From an uncultured Corynebacterium sp. (lineage in GTDB: Bacteria; Actinomycetota; Actinomycetes; Mycobacteriales; Mycobacteriaceae), in the NCBI RefSeq assembly GCF_946221935.1, contig NZ_CAMIGN010000001.1, forward strand, positions 305,923 through 369,922: a stretch of DNA of 64,000 nt. The letters run 5' to 3'. Shown here piece by piece: positions 50,164 to 58,579 of the stretch (the first letter of the stretch is position 1; the number at the start of each line of letters is the position of its first letter). The notes beneath the pieces are model-generated. The model had not been told where the DNA came from. It saw nothing but the letters and a program-made list of their open reading frames with translations, and did no database searches. Position numbers and translations under genes: made by a program.

Positions 50164-50463
50164 ATGGCGACTGACTACGACGCACCACGCCGACGCTCCG
50201 AGGACGACATCGAAACCGACTCCCTGGAGGGGCTGAAGGCAGCGGAGAAGGCCGAGCCGGCTGTTTCCGATACGGACGATGGGGAGATCGTCGAGCCTTT
50301 TGACGTACCTATGGCGGATCTGTCGGGCGAAGAGCTCTCCGGTTCGGTAATCCCACGCCAGAGCGATGAGTTCACGTGCAGCGTCTGTTTCCTGGTGCAG
50401 CACCGCAGCTGCATCGGTGAGACCGTCGGTGACGGCGAGTACATCTGCAAGGATTGCGCATAA
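50164..50463 (+). CDS. DUF4193 zinc-ribbon-like protein
   Basis: 99-residue acidic protein: MATDYDAPRRRSEDDIETDSLEGLK..., the DUF4193 consensus, with a C-terminal four-cysteine module EFTCSVCFLVQHRSC...YICKDCA that looks like a zinc ribbon. Members sit next to dut in actinobacteria; the function is unknown, although related proteins (RbpA neighbours) hint at transcription. AGGAA at 50154-50158 precedes the ATG. The 178-bp gap upstream shows no other gene or recognised signal. Confidence 0.87.
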   Translation: MATDYDAPRRRSEDDIETDSLEGLKAAEKAEPAVSDTDDGEIVEPFDVPMADLSGEELSGSVIPRQSDEFTCSVCFLVQHRSCIGETVGDGEYICKDCA

Positions 50464-50464
50464 G

Positions 50465-50507
50465 TGGGCTTAATCGAGCCCAGAGGTTAAAAAGACTGTA
50501 ACGTCTT
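50465..50507. terminator. Convergent terminator region
   Basis: TGGGCT-TAATCG-AGCCCA (50465-50482) and AAGAC-TGTAAC-GTCTT (50492-50507) are two small hairpins between convergent genes. Read on the minus strand the second is followed by TTTAAC directly after GTCTT, giving a U-run that suits termination of the DUF3093 transcript. The first lacks a U-run. Confidence 0.5.
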
Positions 50508-50523
50508 ACAAGGCTTCATTGTC

Positions 50524-51009
50524 TTAGTAGATTGGGCGACCGAGTTTTTCCAGAACCTCTTGCGGTTCCTTGGTGGAAATGAGCCAGTAGGGGGTGGGGT
50601 CGTCCGGATCATTGAGGACGAGCATCGCCATTGTGGGGATCCACCCCTTATGAACAACATAGGCAGCAGGGTCGAGCTGACGACCCATAGCGGCGCGCTT
50701 GGCGGTCGGGGGGATTACTAGGCTGCGGCTTACGACGTGAGCGGGGAGCTTTGCCGGCCCCACGTGGAGCCACCGTTCACCAGAACTATCCTCCGTAACT
50801 TCTACCTTGGTTCGGGAGAAGTAGATCAACGCCCACACTGCCAATGAGCCGGCGATAGCGAGGGCTACAAACGATGCCCACATCGGTCGGCCCATCTGCG
50901 CCTGCCACGAGATGATGGCTACCACTCCGGCGGCAAATAGCCACCAGACGAGGGGGACTCGCTGATGCTCCGTGTACAGCAGCTTTTCCTGCTGAGTGCC
51001 CGATGCCAA
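50524..51009 (-). CDS. DUF3093 membrane protein
   Basis: 161 residues from TTG 51009, chosen because AGGAG lies exactly seven bases upstream; the longer frame to 51054 has no such site. YTEHQRVPLVWWLFAAGVVAII is the DUF3093 start, followed by a second hydrophobic segment (SFVALAIAGSLAVWALIYFS) and a soluble domain with GPAKLPAHVVSRSLVI and a C-terminal PYWLISTKEPQEVLE. Unknown function; conserved beside dut in actinobacteria. Divergent from dut. Confidence 0.85.
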   Translation of the reverse strand: MASGTQQEKLLYTEHQRVPLVWWLFAAGVVAIISWQAQMGRPMWASFVALAIAGSLAVWALIYFSRTKVEVTEDSSGERWLHVGPAKLPAHVVSRSLVIPPTAKRAAMGRQLDPAAYVVHKGWIPTMAMLVLNDPDDPTPYWLISTKEPQEVLEKLGRPIY

Positions 51010-51115
51010 TTCAAAACTCCTGTTTGCGTGTCTGCTTTGAGTGCTGCCTAGCAATTCTAGCCCTTGGCGGTTCGCACATCGTAACTTCGCCCGGGGACTT
51101 GTAGTCTTGGTGACC

Positions 51116-51607
51116 GTGACCCCTAATCAGACAGCAACAAATAACACTGATTCTTTTGGCAATGACGCCCCGCTGCGTATCGTTCGCCTGGACAAGGATC
51201 TGCCCTTGCCACGCCGTGCTCACCCAACGGATGCAGGCATTGATCTCTATACCACCACGGACGTGACCATCGCTCCGGGCAATCGAGAATTGGTTGGCAC
51301 TGGCATCGCCATCGCACTTCCCGTGGGAACCGTGGGGTTAGTGCACCCACGCAGCGGATTGGCGCTGAAGAAGGGGCTTTCCATTGTGAATGCGCCAGGC
51401 ACAATTGATGCTGACTATCGCGGAGAAATCAAGGTGTGCTTGATTAACCTGGATCCCGAGCAGCCGATCGAACTGACCCGTGGAGAAAGGATTGCGCAGC
51501 TGCTGGTGCAGGAAGTGAGCTTGTGTGAGGTCGAAGAGGTTGCCAGCGTAGAAGAATTGGGAGCAACCGTCCGGGGAGAATCCGGTTACGGCTCGACTGG
51601 CGTGTAA
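51116..51607 (+). CDS. dut: Deoxyuridine 5'-triphosphate nucleotidohydrolase
   Basis: dUTPase trimer that keeps uracil out of DNA and supplies dUMP for dTMP. All five motifs are present: AGIDLYT, PRSGLALKKG, GTIDADYRGEIKV, ERIAQLLV and C-terminal RGESGYGSTG. About 163 residues, with an extra N-terminal ~20. GTG 51116 or GTG 51110 is the start; no Shine-Dalgarno site and a TAGTCT box ten bases upstream suggest a leaderless or short-leader mRNA. First of a dut-DUF3710-DUF3159-methyltransferase run. Confidence 0.95.
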   Translation: MTPNQTATNNTDSFGNDAPLRIVRLDKDLPLPRRAHPTDAGIDLYTTTDVTIAPGNRELVGTGIAIALPVGTVGLVHPRSGLALKKGLSIVNAPGTIDADYRGEIKVCLINLDPEQPIELTRGERIAQLLVQEVSLCEVEEVASVEELGATVRGESGYGSTGV

Positions 51608-51683
51608 TCCAGCTGGACAGAGCAGTTCAGAAGACATAGCTCAGAAGACATAGGGTAGAAGATAAAAAAGACGGAGTTTGAGG

Positions 51684-52418
51684 ATGTTTGGGCGCAAGAA
51701 GAAGAACACAAGCAATACCAATAAGGATGCCCGTGATGCCGCGAAGGCTGCAGCGGAAGTACAAGAGCAGCCGACCGTGGTGAGCCAGGCGAATTCAGCC
51801 GACAATGACTTTGGTCCCTTTGATGGGGATACGGTGAATTCCCAAGACTTCGACTTCTCCGATTTCGCCAGAGGCTTCCTAAAACTGGGCTCCATGCGGG
51901 TTCCAGTACCCCACGGCGGCCATGTGAGTGTGGAAATGGGGCCGGAGGGGCCCCAGATGATCCACCTAGAGGTCGAAGGCGGTCGCTTCACCCCAGTGGC
52001 CTTTGCCGCCCCACGTAGCGGCAACCTGTGGGAAGAGTCCGTCGACGAAACCGTAGCGGGCATGACGAAGGATGGGCTCGAAGTCCACCTGGAAGACGGA
52101 CCGTGGGGGCCGGAGATCTGCGCGGTCGCTGGCGAGGGCCAAATGCGTGTAATCGGTGTGAACGGTCCCCGCTGGATGTTCCGCGTCACTCTTGCGGGAG
52201 AGAAATCCCGCGCGGATGAGATTGCCAGGATCGGCCGGGAGATCATCGCTCGCAGCTTTATTTACCGCGGGAACGATCCGATCCCAGCTGGCCAGCCACT
52301 GCCTGTGCAGATGCCGCCGGAAATGTATGAGGAACTGCAGGAGCAACTGCAGCGCATGGCCGCCGAACAGAATGGCATACCGGAAAACAATCCGCAGGCG
52401 CCCGGCGAGAACCAGTAG
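51684..52418 (+). CDS. DUF3710 family protein
   Basis: 244-residue acidic protein: MFGRKKKNTSNTN... basic start, then FGPFD and GSMRVPVPHGGHVSVEMGPEGPQMIHLEVEGGRF, LWEESVDETVAGM and GPRWMFRVTLAGE, which is the DUF3710 consensus. Gln/Pro/Glu-rich tail. Function unknown; the conserved place downstream of dut is the only clue. ATG 51684 has GGAG seven bases before it. Confidence 0.84.
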   Translation: MFGRKKKNTSNTNKDARDAAKAAAEVQEQPTVVSQANSADNDFGPFDGDTVNSQDFDFSDFARGFLKLGSMRVPVPHGGHVSVEMGPEGPQMIHLEVEGGRFTPVAFAAPRSGNLWEESVDETVAGMTKDGLEVHLEDGPWGPEICAVAGEGQMRVIGVNGPRWMFRVTLAGEKSRADEIARIGREIIARSFIYRGNDPIPAGQPLPVQMPPEMYEELQEQLQRMAAEQNGIPENNPQAPGENQ

Positions 52419-52421
52419 AAA

Positions 52422-53117
52422 ATGGCAGAAGTTAGCAAACAAGCTCCTCAAGGCAAGCCAGATGAGCAAGGTACCTTGCTGGAGCAAATGGGAGGCCTTT
52501 CTGGCCTTGTCTCCTCGACCCTTCCCGTACTGGTTCTCGTGCCAGTCAATAGCCAATGGGGGTTGACCCCCGCCCTCATCTCGGCTCTCGGAGTCGCGGT
52601 GCTCATATTTGTATGGCGGTTGATCCGCAAGGAGAATCTGCAGCCTGCAATTTCCGGATTCCTGGGTGTAGCGCTATGCGCTGCCATCGCGTGGTTCATG
52701 GGAGACACAAAGGGGTATTTCGCCTATGGAATCTGGTACTCCCTGGTGGCAGGCATCGCTTTCGTGATCTCAATCTTCGTCCGGTGGCCACTTGTGGGTA
52801 CGATTTGGCGCGGAATTAACGGGGATGACCACCGCTGGCGAACCAACCGACGGGCCGTGCGCGCATTCAACGTAGCAACAATTGCGTGGGCGCTGGTTTT
52901 CTTCGCTCGCTTTGGCGTGCAGCAATGGCTCTATGCCGCAGATAAGACTGACGCTTTGGGTTATACCCGAATTGCTATGGGTTGGCCTTTAACACTGGTC
53001 GTCGTTGCCGTGACCATCTGGGCTGTAAAGGCCGCGAATGAGGCCGAGGGGCGCCACTTGGAAAAGCAAGACATATCTGAAACTGGCGAAGAAGTTGGAG
53101 CCGATGAGCGTCCCTAA
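52422..53117 (+). CDS. DUF3159 membrane protein
   Basis: 231 residues. LLEQMGGLSGLVSSTLPVLVLVPVN then about five hydrophobic segments (roughly 30-45, 50-68, 77-95, 105-120, 148-166, 185-202) form the DUF3159 pattern; RWPLVGTIWRGINGD is a typical conserved loop. Role unknown; members lie beside dut and dxs in actinobacteria. It starts 3 bp after the DUF3710 stop, and the methyltransferase begins inside its last codons. Confidence 0.85.
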   Translation: MAEVSKQAPQGKPDEQGTLLEQMGGLSGLVSSTLPVLVLVPVNSQWGLTPALISALGVAVLIFVWRLIRKENLQPAISGFLGVALCAAIAWFMGDTKGYFAYGIWYSLVAGIAFVISIFVRWPLVGTIWRGINGDDHRWRTNRRAVRAFNVATIAWALVFFARFGVQQWLYAADKTDALGYTRIAMGWPLTLVVVAVTIWAVKAANEAEGRHLEKQDISETGEEVGADERP

Positions 53118-54447
53118 GAAAGAAGAAGTAGTGATGGACCTGGCCGGTCCAGCCAACGGCGGCACCGTGATCGGTCGGTTGGACGGGCAGGTTGTGTTCG
53201 TACGAGGCGCGCTGCCCGGCGAAAAAGAGGTAACAGTAGAGCTGGACCCGGCGCGGAACACTAAAGCGAAGAAGGGCTTCCGCAGCGGGGTGGCAACGAA
53301 CATAGGCCAGCCTAACCCTCACCGAGTAGCGCCGTTGTGCCCGGCAGCCAAGGTTGGCGCAGGATGCTGCAACCTGGACTTTGTCGACGCTGCTGGTTCG
53401 TTGCATTATAAAAAGCAAGTGGTGATGGATCAGCTGTCGCGCGTAGGAAAAATCAGCGCGGAGGCTCTGGAGAAGATCACTGTGACCGCCGAAAGCCTCC
53501 ATCCTTTCGCAGGCTCTCGTACGCGAGTCCGGCTGGCGGTTGATGGCGAAGGGAAAGTTGGACAGCGTTCCCGGGGTTCCCACAATGTCGTGCCAGTGAA
53601 CAACGAATGTGCCCAATGGAGTGCGGAGCTGAAGAACGGTCTGGCAGTAGATATTGAGCAGCTCAGGGAAGCGGGTTTGCTCACTCCACACTCGGAGATT
53701 GCCGTTGCTGTCGGCGACGATGGCGCACGGCACATGGTGCAGTTGCAAGGCTCGCCAGCTAATCAGCGAGTGGCGGCCTTTGGAGACGAGCTACCTACGG
53801 TTACCCGTACCGTGCATTTCGGCACGGGGCTTGACCGGGAGTTCGATGTGCAATGGGAAAGTCATGTACAAGACTTTTGGCAGGCTCACAGCGCGGCTCC
53901 GCAGTTCTACTCCTCGTGGATTGCACGGCATATTCCACCGGTAACCCAAGGAGAGAAGTTGCAGGGGGAAAAGATTAAGCGAATTGTCGCTTGGGATCTC
54001 TACGGCGGCGCGGGCGTGTTCAGTGCTGCGCTTTCTCGCAAGGTCGATCATGTGGTGTGCGTGGACGTCGCGGGTAGCGCCAGCGAGTCGGGTAAGAAAG
54101 CACTTGCCACGGCCGGTATCGGCAATGTCGAATTCATTAGTGGCGATGTATCACGGCAAGTGCTGAGCCTGCCGCGGGGTGATGACGTACACGCTGTAGT
54201 ACTTGACCCTCCGCGCACCGGTGCGGGAACGCAGACCGTATCCGATATCGCGAAGGCTCGACCGCGGCACGTTGTGCACGTAGGGTGCGATCCTGCCACC
54301 GCCGCCCGCGATCTTGGGGCGTGGATCCGCAACGGCTATGAGATCAAGGAGTTGTGCGTAGTGGATGCCTTTGGGCTGAACCATCACGTTGAACTTCTTG
54401 CACACCTTGTTCCCGTGCGTGGGTCACGCCGTGAGCGATGTAGCTGA
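53104..54447 (+). CDS. TrmA-family class I SAM RNA methyltransferase
   Basis: RNA uracil-5-methyltransferase family (TrmA/RlmC/RlmD). 447 residues from ATG 53104: TRAM domain (about 8-70), a central domain, then the catalytic part with SAM motif WDLYGGAGVFSAAL, motif IV VVLDPPRTGAG and the nucleophile loop VHVGCDPATAARD, where the usual S-C-N-P is G-C-D-P but Cys is kept. The Fe-S cysteine cluster of RlmD-type members is not evident beyond LCPAAKVGAGCC near residue 80, which may be a remnant. The substrate position is unknown. It overlaps the DUF3159 gene by 14 bases and precedes dxs. Confidence 0.85.
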   Translation: MSVPKKEEVVMDLAGPANGGTVIGRLDGQVVFVRGALPGEKEVTVELDPARNTKAKKGFRSGVATNIGQPNPHRVAPLCPAAKVGAGCCNLDFVDAAGSLHYKKQVVMDQLSRVGKISAEALEKITVTAESLHPFAGSRTRVRLAVDGEGKVGQRSRGSHNVVPVNNECAQWSAELKNGLAVDIEQLREAGLLTPHSEIAVAVGDDGARHMVQLQGSPANQRVAAFGDELPTVTRTVHFGTGLDREFDVQWESHVQDFWQAHSAAPQFYSSWIARHIPPVTQGEKLQGEKIKRIVAWDLYGGAGVFSAALSRKVDHVVCVDVAGSASESGKKALATAGIGNVEFISGDVSRQVLSLPRGDDVHAVVLDPPRTGAGTQTVSDIAKARPRHVVHVGCDPATAARDLGAWIRNGYEIKELCVVDAFGLNHHVELLAHLVPVRGSRRERCS

Positions 54448-54487
54448 GAACGCAACGAGCGACGTAGCGGGCAACACGCAGGAACGT

Positions 54488-54508
54488 AACCCCGAAGGGG
54501 ATTGTTTT
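54488..54508 (+). terminator. Weak intrinsic terminator candidate
   Basis: CCCC-GAA-GGGG (54490-54500) followed by ATTGTTTT. The stem is only four pairs, so termination would be partial; it overlaps the -35 region of the proposed dxs promoter. Confidence 0.35.
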
Positions 54509-54556
54509 AATTCGCCCACGCGCCGTTAGAATGGACTGAAAATACCATTCGGCGCG
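54502..54556 (+). promoter_or_regulatory. dxs promoter region with long inverted repeat
   Basis: TTGTTT (54502-54507) and TAGAAT (54527-54532) form a candidate promoter with a 19-base spacer. CGCGCCG (54519-54525) plus AATGG (54530-54534) is complementary to CCATT (54546-54550) plus CGGCGCG (54550-54556 region), so a 12-pair hairpin with a TTAG bulge spans the -10. It may be an operator or, in read-through mRNA, a leader structure. Confidence 0.45.
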
Positions 54557-54584
54557 AGCATAGGACGGAGAAGAGTAGCTTCAC

Positions 54585-56495
54585 ATGGGAATTCTCGACA
54601 AGGTGTCCTCGCCCGCAGACCTTAAGGGCTTGGACGCGAACCAGCTAGAACAGTTGGCTTCGGAGATCCGCGAGTTTCTTGTCCAAAAGGTCTCCGCCAC
54701 GGGTGGCCATCTAGGTCCGAACCTGGGTGTGGTGGAGCTGACTATCGCGATGCACCGGGTTTTTGACTCACCGTCGGATCCACTGATCTTTGACACTGGC
54801 CACCAGTCCTACGTGCATAAGATCCTCACTGGCCGTCGCGATCTCTTCGATACGCTGCGCCAAAAGGATGGACTGTCTGGCTACCCAGATCGGGCGGAGT
54901 CGCCCCACGACTGGACCGAATCCTCTCACGCTTCGGCCTCGTTGTCCTACGCCGATGGCTTGGCTAAGGCCTTCGAACTCACTGGACAGGTTCACCGGCA
55001 TGTCGTCGCTCTCGTTGGCGATGGTGCTCTGACCGGTGGTATGACGTGGGAGGCGCTGAATAACATCGCAGCAGCCAAGAAGCGCAGCCTGGTGATCGTC
55101 GTCAATGACAACGGCCGCTCTTATTCACCAACCATTGGTGGCCTTGCCGAAAACTTGGCGGCTCTGCGCCTGCAGCCAATGTATGACCGGGTTATGGATA
55201 CCGGAAAGAACGCGCTGGGGCGCATGGGCTGGGTCGGTGATCGTGCGTTCCAGGTGATTCATGGCTTCAAGGAAGGCGTGAAGCACACCGTCATTCCGCA
55301 CGAGATGTTCCCCGAACTCGGCTTGAAGTACATCGGTCCGGTGGATGGCCACGACCTAAACCAGGTGGAAAACGCGCTGCGCTATGCCAAGGACTATGGT
55401 GGCCCAGTCATTGTCCACACGGTCACTCAAAAGGGCAAGGGCTTCGACCCTGCCGAGCAGGACGAAGCCGACCAGATGCACTCCACCGGCGTGATCGATC
55501 CGATCACCGGTGAGTCCATGGCTAAGAAGACCGAGGGTGCGATCAGCTGGACCAAGGTGTTCTCCAACCACTTGATAGACATCGCCAACGAGCGCGAGGA
55601 CATTGTCGCCATTACCGCCGCGATGGCTGGCCCCACTGGCTTGGCCGATTTCGCGAAGGTTCACCCCAGTCGTACCTATGACGTCGGAATTGCCGAGCAA
55701 CACGCAGTGACTTCCGCTGCCGGTTTGGCTCTCGGTGGTTTGCACCCGGTGGTCGCGGTCTACTCGACATTTCTTAACCGAGCATTCGACCAGCTCTTGA
55801 TGGACGTTGCACTGTTGAAGCTGGGTGTAACTCTGGTGCTCGACCGTGCCGGCATTACGGGTTCTGATGGCGCCAGCCACAACGGCATGTGGGATCTTTC
55901 CATCACCGGCATCGTCCCTGGTATCCATGTTGCCGCCCCGCGCGATGCGCACACCCTCGAACGTGCACTCGATCGCGCAGTCGCCATCGACGATGCGCCG
56001 ACGGTGGTGCGCTTTCCCAAGGGCAATGCCCCGGCAGATGTCCCAGCCATCCGCGAGGAAGCTGACTACGATGTGCTCTTTGAGCAGGAGGGGGATGGTT
56101 CCGGAAGCGGTGAGACTGCTCGCCGCAAGGTACTCATCGTCTCTTTCGGAGCGTTGACGCAGCAGGCGCTGGGTGCTGCGCAGGCTCTGTGCGACGCCGA
56201 CTTCTCCGCTACCGTCGTAGATCCGCACTGGGTATTTCCCACCGCAGATAGCCTGCTGGAATTGGCTCGCGGTTATGACTTGGTAGTGACGATCGAGGAC
56301 AACGGCGTGCACGGTGGTGCTGGCAGCCAGCTACACTACGACCTCTCTCAGGCAGGAATCGATGTGCCGGTCCGAAACCTCGGCGTACCGCAAGAGTTCT
56401 TGGCGCACGCTTCGCGTGGTGAGGTTCTAGAAGAGCTCGGCTTGGATGTAGACACGGTCGTAAAGACCGTCGTTGGCTACGCCGAGAAGCTATAG
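54585..56495 (+). CDS. dxs: 1-deoxy-D-xylulose-5-phosphate synthase
   Basis: Thiamine-diphosphate enzyme that starts the MEP isoprenoid pathway from pyruvate and glyceraldehyde 3-phosphate; products include menaquinone and decaprenyl carriers. 636 residues, normal. TGGHLGPNLGVVELT and FDTGHQSYVHKILTGR mark the N-terminal domain; ThDP motif GDGALTGGMTWEALNN near residue 150; catalytic Glu region FPELGLKYIGPVDGHD; pyrimidine domain DVGIAEQHAVTSAAGLA; C-terminal transketolase domain. ATG 54585 has GGAGAAGAG upstream. The tail overlaps rnd on the other strand by 19 bases. Confidence 0.97.
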   Translation: MGILDKVSSPADLKGLDANQLEQLASEIREFLVQKVSATGGHLGPNLGVVELTIAMHRVFDSPSDPLIFDTGHQSYVHKILTGRRDLFDTLRQKDGLSGYPDRAESPHDWTESSHASASLSYADGLAKAFELTGQVHRHVVALVGDGALTGGMTWEALNNIAAAKKRSLVIVVNDNGRSYSPTIGGLAENLAALRLQPMYDRVMDTGKNALGRMGWVGDRAFQVIHGFKEGVKHTVIPHEMFPELGLKYIGPVDGHDLNQVENALRYAKDYGGPVIVHTVTQKGKGFDPAEQDEADQMHSTGVIDPITGESMAKKTEGAISWTKVFSNHLIDIANEREDIVAITAAMAGPTGLADFAKVHPSRTYDVGIAEQHAVTSAAGLALGGLHPVVAVYSTFLNRAFDQLLMDVALLKLGVTLVLDRAGITGSDGASHNGMWDLSITGIVPGIHVAAPRDAHTLERALDRAVAIDDAPTVVRFPKGNAPADVPAIREEADYDVLFEQEGDGSGSGETARRKVLIVSFGALTQQALGAAQALCDADFSATVVDPHWVFPTADSLLELARGYDLVVTIEDNGVHGGAGSQLHYDLSQAGIDVPVRNLGVPQEFLAHASRGEVLEELGLDVDTVVKTVVGYAEKL

Positions 56496-57766
56496 GAGCG
56501 GGCAAAGACGTCGGCAACAGCTGGGACAGCTGCGTCGAGGAGAAGCTCCACTTGCCAAGGACGCAGGCCGAGGCCTGCCCACGAGTCGCCTAGGAGTTCT
56601 TCCCAACAGGCGATTGGGTCGGCTGCATTGGTGTATTCGCCGGAGTCCTCGAATAACCAGCAAGCCCAGGCTGCCTTGCGTAGATTTTTCCGCGTCGCGA
56701 TCGTGTCTAGACGGATCTCAAGTGTGTCGGCGAGATCGAAGGCTGTGTTGAGGATCGCATCGGCGTAGGCCGCAGCGCGGGGAAATTCCTTTGGCCATAG
56801 TTTATGGTCCGGAATCCGGGGGCCAGAGTACTGCGGAGCACGGTATTGCTCCATTTCGAGGTCGGAGGGGGCGGAGCTGAGGGCGTCAGAAAAAGCTTCG
56901 ATGAAGTGCTTATGGGTTCGTGAAGGCAGGTGCGCGCGAGAGCGGCGGAGGGACATCTTCAGCTCCCGTAGGGCAGCGGCGCGATTGTCCTCGGCGCCTC
57001 CGGCGATAGATATGAGATCGCGACTGCGCAGAATCGATTCGGGGGAAATATCGCGCTGACGAGCGATCTGGTCACGCTTCTCCCACAGGTCGTGGGCGAG
57101 TTTGCGGGCGCTCGTCCGACGCACTGAATTCAGGCCTTTGAGACCTGTCCAATTATTGGATGCAAGGGGTGTGGCGGTTGCCAGAATGTGGGCGCATTCC
57201 TGGGTGTACCAGTCGATGCGGCCTGCATCGGCAACGTCGTTCAATGCGGTTTCCAATAGTTCCACAAGCCATTCGACGTCCAGGGCCGCATAGTTCAACA
57301 TGGCGGGGGACAGTGGACGACGCGACCAGTCGGCGTTTCCTTTGTCCTTTGGAACCACAATGTCGAAGTAATCCTCCAACATTGCAGAGAGGCCGATACG
57401 TTTTTTGCCTAGGATCTGGGCTGCGACTTGCGTGTCGTGGATAGCCGGTGGGTTCCAGCCGAGAGCCAGGAGACAAGGCAGATCGGTGTGCGCGGCGTGG
57501 AGCACCCACTCAGACTGGTTAACTACTTGCGACAATCGGCGCGTGGCAGAGGGCTCAGCCTCGGGGTCGATGAGGAAGGTTTCTGTACCTCGGCGCCGCA
57601 GCTGAATCACAAATGCGCGGTCGTCATAGCGAAATGCTGATGCGCGTTCAGTGTCGATGGCGATGGGGCCGGTGCCCGCAGCCAGTGCGCGACCCGCCGC
57701 AGCTATGTGCTCTGGGGAGTCCAAGAGCACTGGGGTACCGGCGGCGGGAACGGACACAAAACTCAC
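56477..57766 (-). CDS. rnd: Ribonuclease D family 3'-5' exonuclease
   Basis: DEDD-type exonuclease with HRDC domain, used in tRNA 3' processing. 429 residues: Exo I IAIDTERASAF (DxE), Exo II LHAAHTDLPCLLALG, Exo III YAALDVEWLVELL (Y-x3-D), then HRDC from about residue 205 (LWEKRDQIARQRDISPESIL) and an actinobacterial C-terminal domain. In place of the usual D-T-E-x-Ala, DTERAS is the actinobacterial variant. GTG start 57766 has no Shine-Dalgarno site. Convergent with dxs. Confidence 0.9.
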   Translation of the reverse strand: MSFVSVPAAGTPVLLDSPEHIAAAGRALAAGTGPIAIDTERASAFRYDDRAFVIQLRRRGTETFLIDPEAEPSATRRLSQVVNQSEWVLHAAHTDLPCLLALGWNPPAIHDTQVAAQILGKKRIGLSAMLEDYFDIVVPKDKGNADWSRRPLSPAMLNYAALDVEWLVELLETALNDVADAGRIDWYTQECAHILATATPLASNNWTGLKGLNSVRRTSARKLAHDLWEKRDQIARQRDISPESILRSRDLISIAGGAEDNRAAALRELKMSLRRSRAHLPSRTHKHFIEAFSDALSSAPSDLEMEQYRAPQYSGPRIPDHKLWPKEFPRAAAYADAILNTAFDLADTLEIRLDTIATRKNLRKAAWACWLFEDSGEYTNAADPIACWEELLGDSWAGLGLRPWQVELLLDAAVPAVADVFARSYSFSA

Positions 57767-57823
57767 AGCAACAACGATACGTCAATAGCAATAAGTCGTT
57801 GCCTTAAAAGGCTGCGCGAGGCT

Positions 57824-58450
57824 TTAAGAGTCGTTTGCTGCGGCGGCGGTACCAGCGGTCCGGGTGCCGAAGGGTAATGCGGTGACGCCTTCTGGAGGCA
57901 GGCCAGCTACATTAGCCAGCACCTCTGCAAAGGCCTTGACATGTCCGGTGAGGTCAGATCCATTAGCGGTCCATGAGGCGCGAAGCTCAAGTTGGAAGGC
58001 TCGTGGAGGGCCGCCGATATCGCCGTAGCGGACGGACGCCGTGGAAGTTACCGTGCCACCGAGATCGGTGTATTCACACTCAGGGGAATCGAGCTGCTCC
58101 TTGAGCCAATCCCAGGCCACGTCGGGTAGCAATGGGTCAGAGGCGACGGCTGCATCCATGTCGGCTTGGATGTAGGCGACCATGCGCATCTTCTTGCCTT
58201 TCCACTGCTCATCGCCTTGCGGGTCATGCAGCAGAATCAGGCGGCCGAAAGCGTCACCGGCGGGGGTGCCGGTACCGTCTTCGGGGTCTTCTTCGGCGGG
58301 TAGCACCTCGAGGCCGATGGCGTGGCTGAGGGGTGCGAGGTTGCGGGGCGGGCGGATGTCTCCGACGCTAATGCCGCGACGCACTTGTGCTTCCGACATG
58401 GAGCGCACGGCTTCGTGGAAGTACTTTGGAATCTCAGTCTCTTGGCTCAC
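57824..58450 (-). CDS. DUF3000 family protein
   Basis: 208 residues; IPKYFHEAVRSMSEAQVRRGISVGDIRPPRNLAPLSHAIGLEV and GRLILLHDPQGDEQWKGKKMRMVAYIQADMD are the DUF3000 consensus, an actinobacterial family with unknown function that sits between rnd and hemE as in M. tuberculosis (Rv2680). C-terminal FAEVLANVAGLPPEGVTALPFGTR. Soluble, no targeting signal. Divergent from hemE with 129 bp between, in which no clear motif beyond the hemE leader is seen. Confidence 0.86.
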   Translation of the reverse strand: MSQETEIPKYFHEAVRSMSEAQVRRGISVGDIRPPRNLAPLSHAIGLEVLPAEEDPEDGTGTPAGDAFGRLILLHDPQGDEQWKGKKMRMVAYIQADMDAAVASDPLLPDVAWDWLKEQLDSPECEYTDLGGTVTSTASVRYGDIGGPPRAFQLELRASWTANGSDLTGHVKAFAEVLANVAGLPPEGVTALPFGTRTAGTAAAANDS

Positions 58451-58579
58451 AAGGCCTAAACCTAGCCTTTAAGGTTTGTCCCATTTGTGAGGCGCGCCGA
58501 CAACGGTTGTGAATGTCTGCCGGCTATTGGTCGCAGGGGTGTCCCCGAGATTCCCGAGCTTTAGTGAGGCGCTGGCATA

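Noticed and set aside
55356..56312. 318-residue open frame antisense to dxs
   Set aside because: Same reason: mirror of a highly conserved enzyme gene without its own signals.
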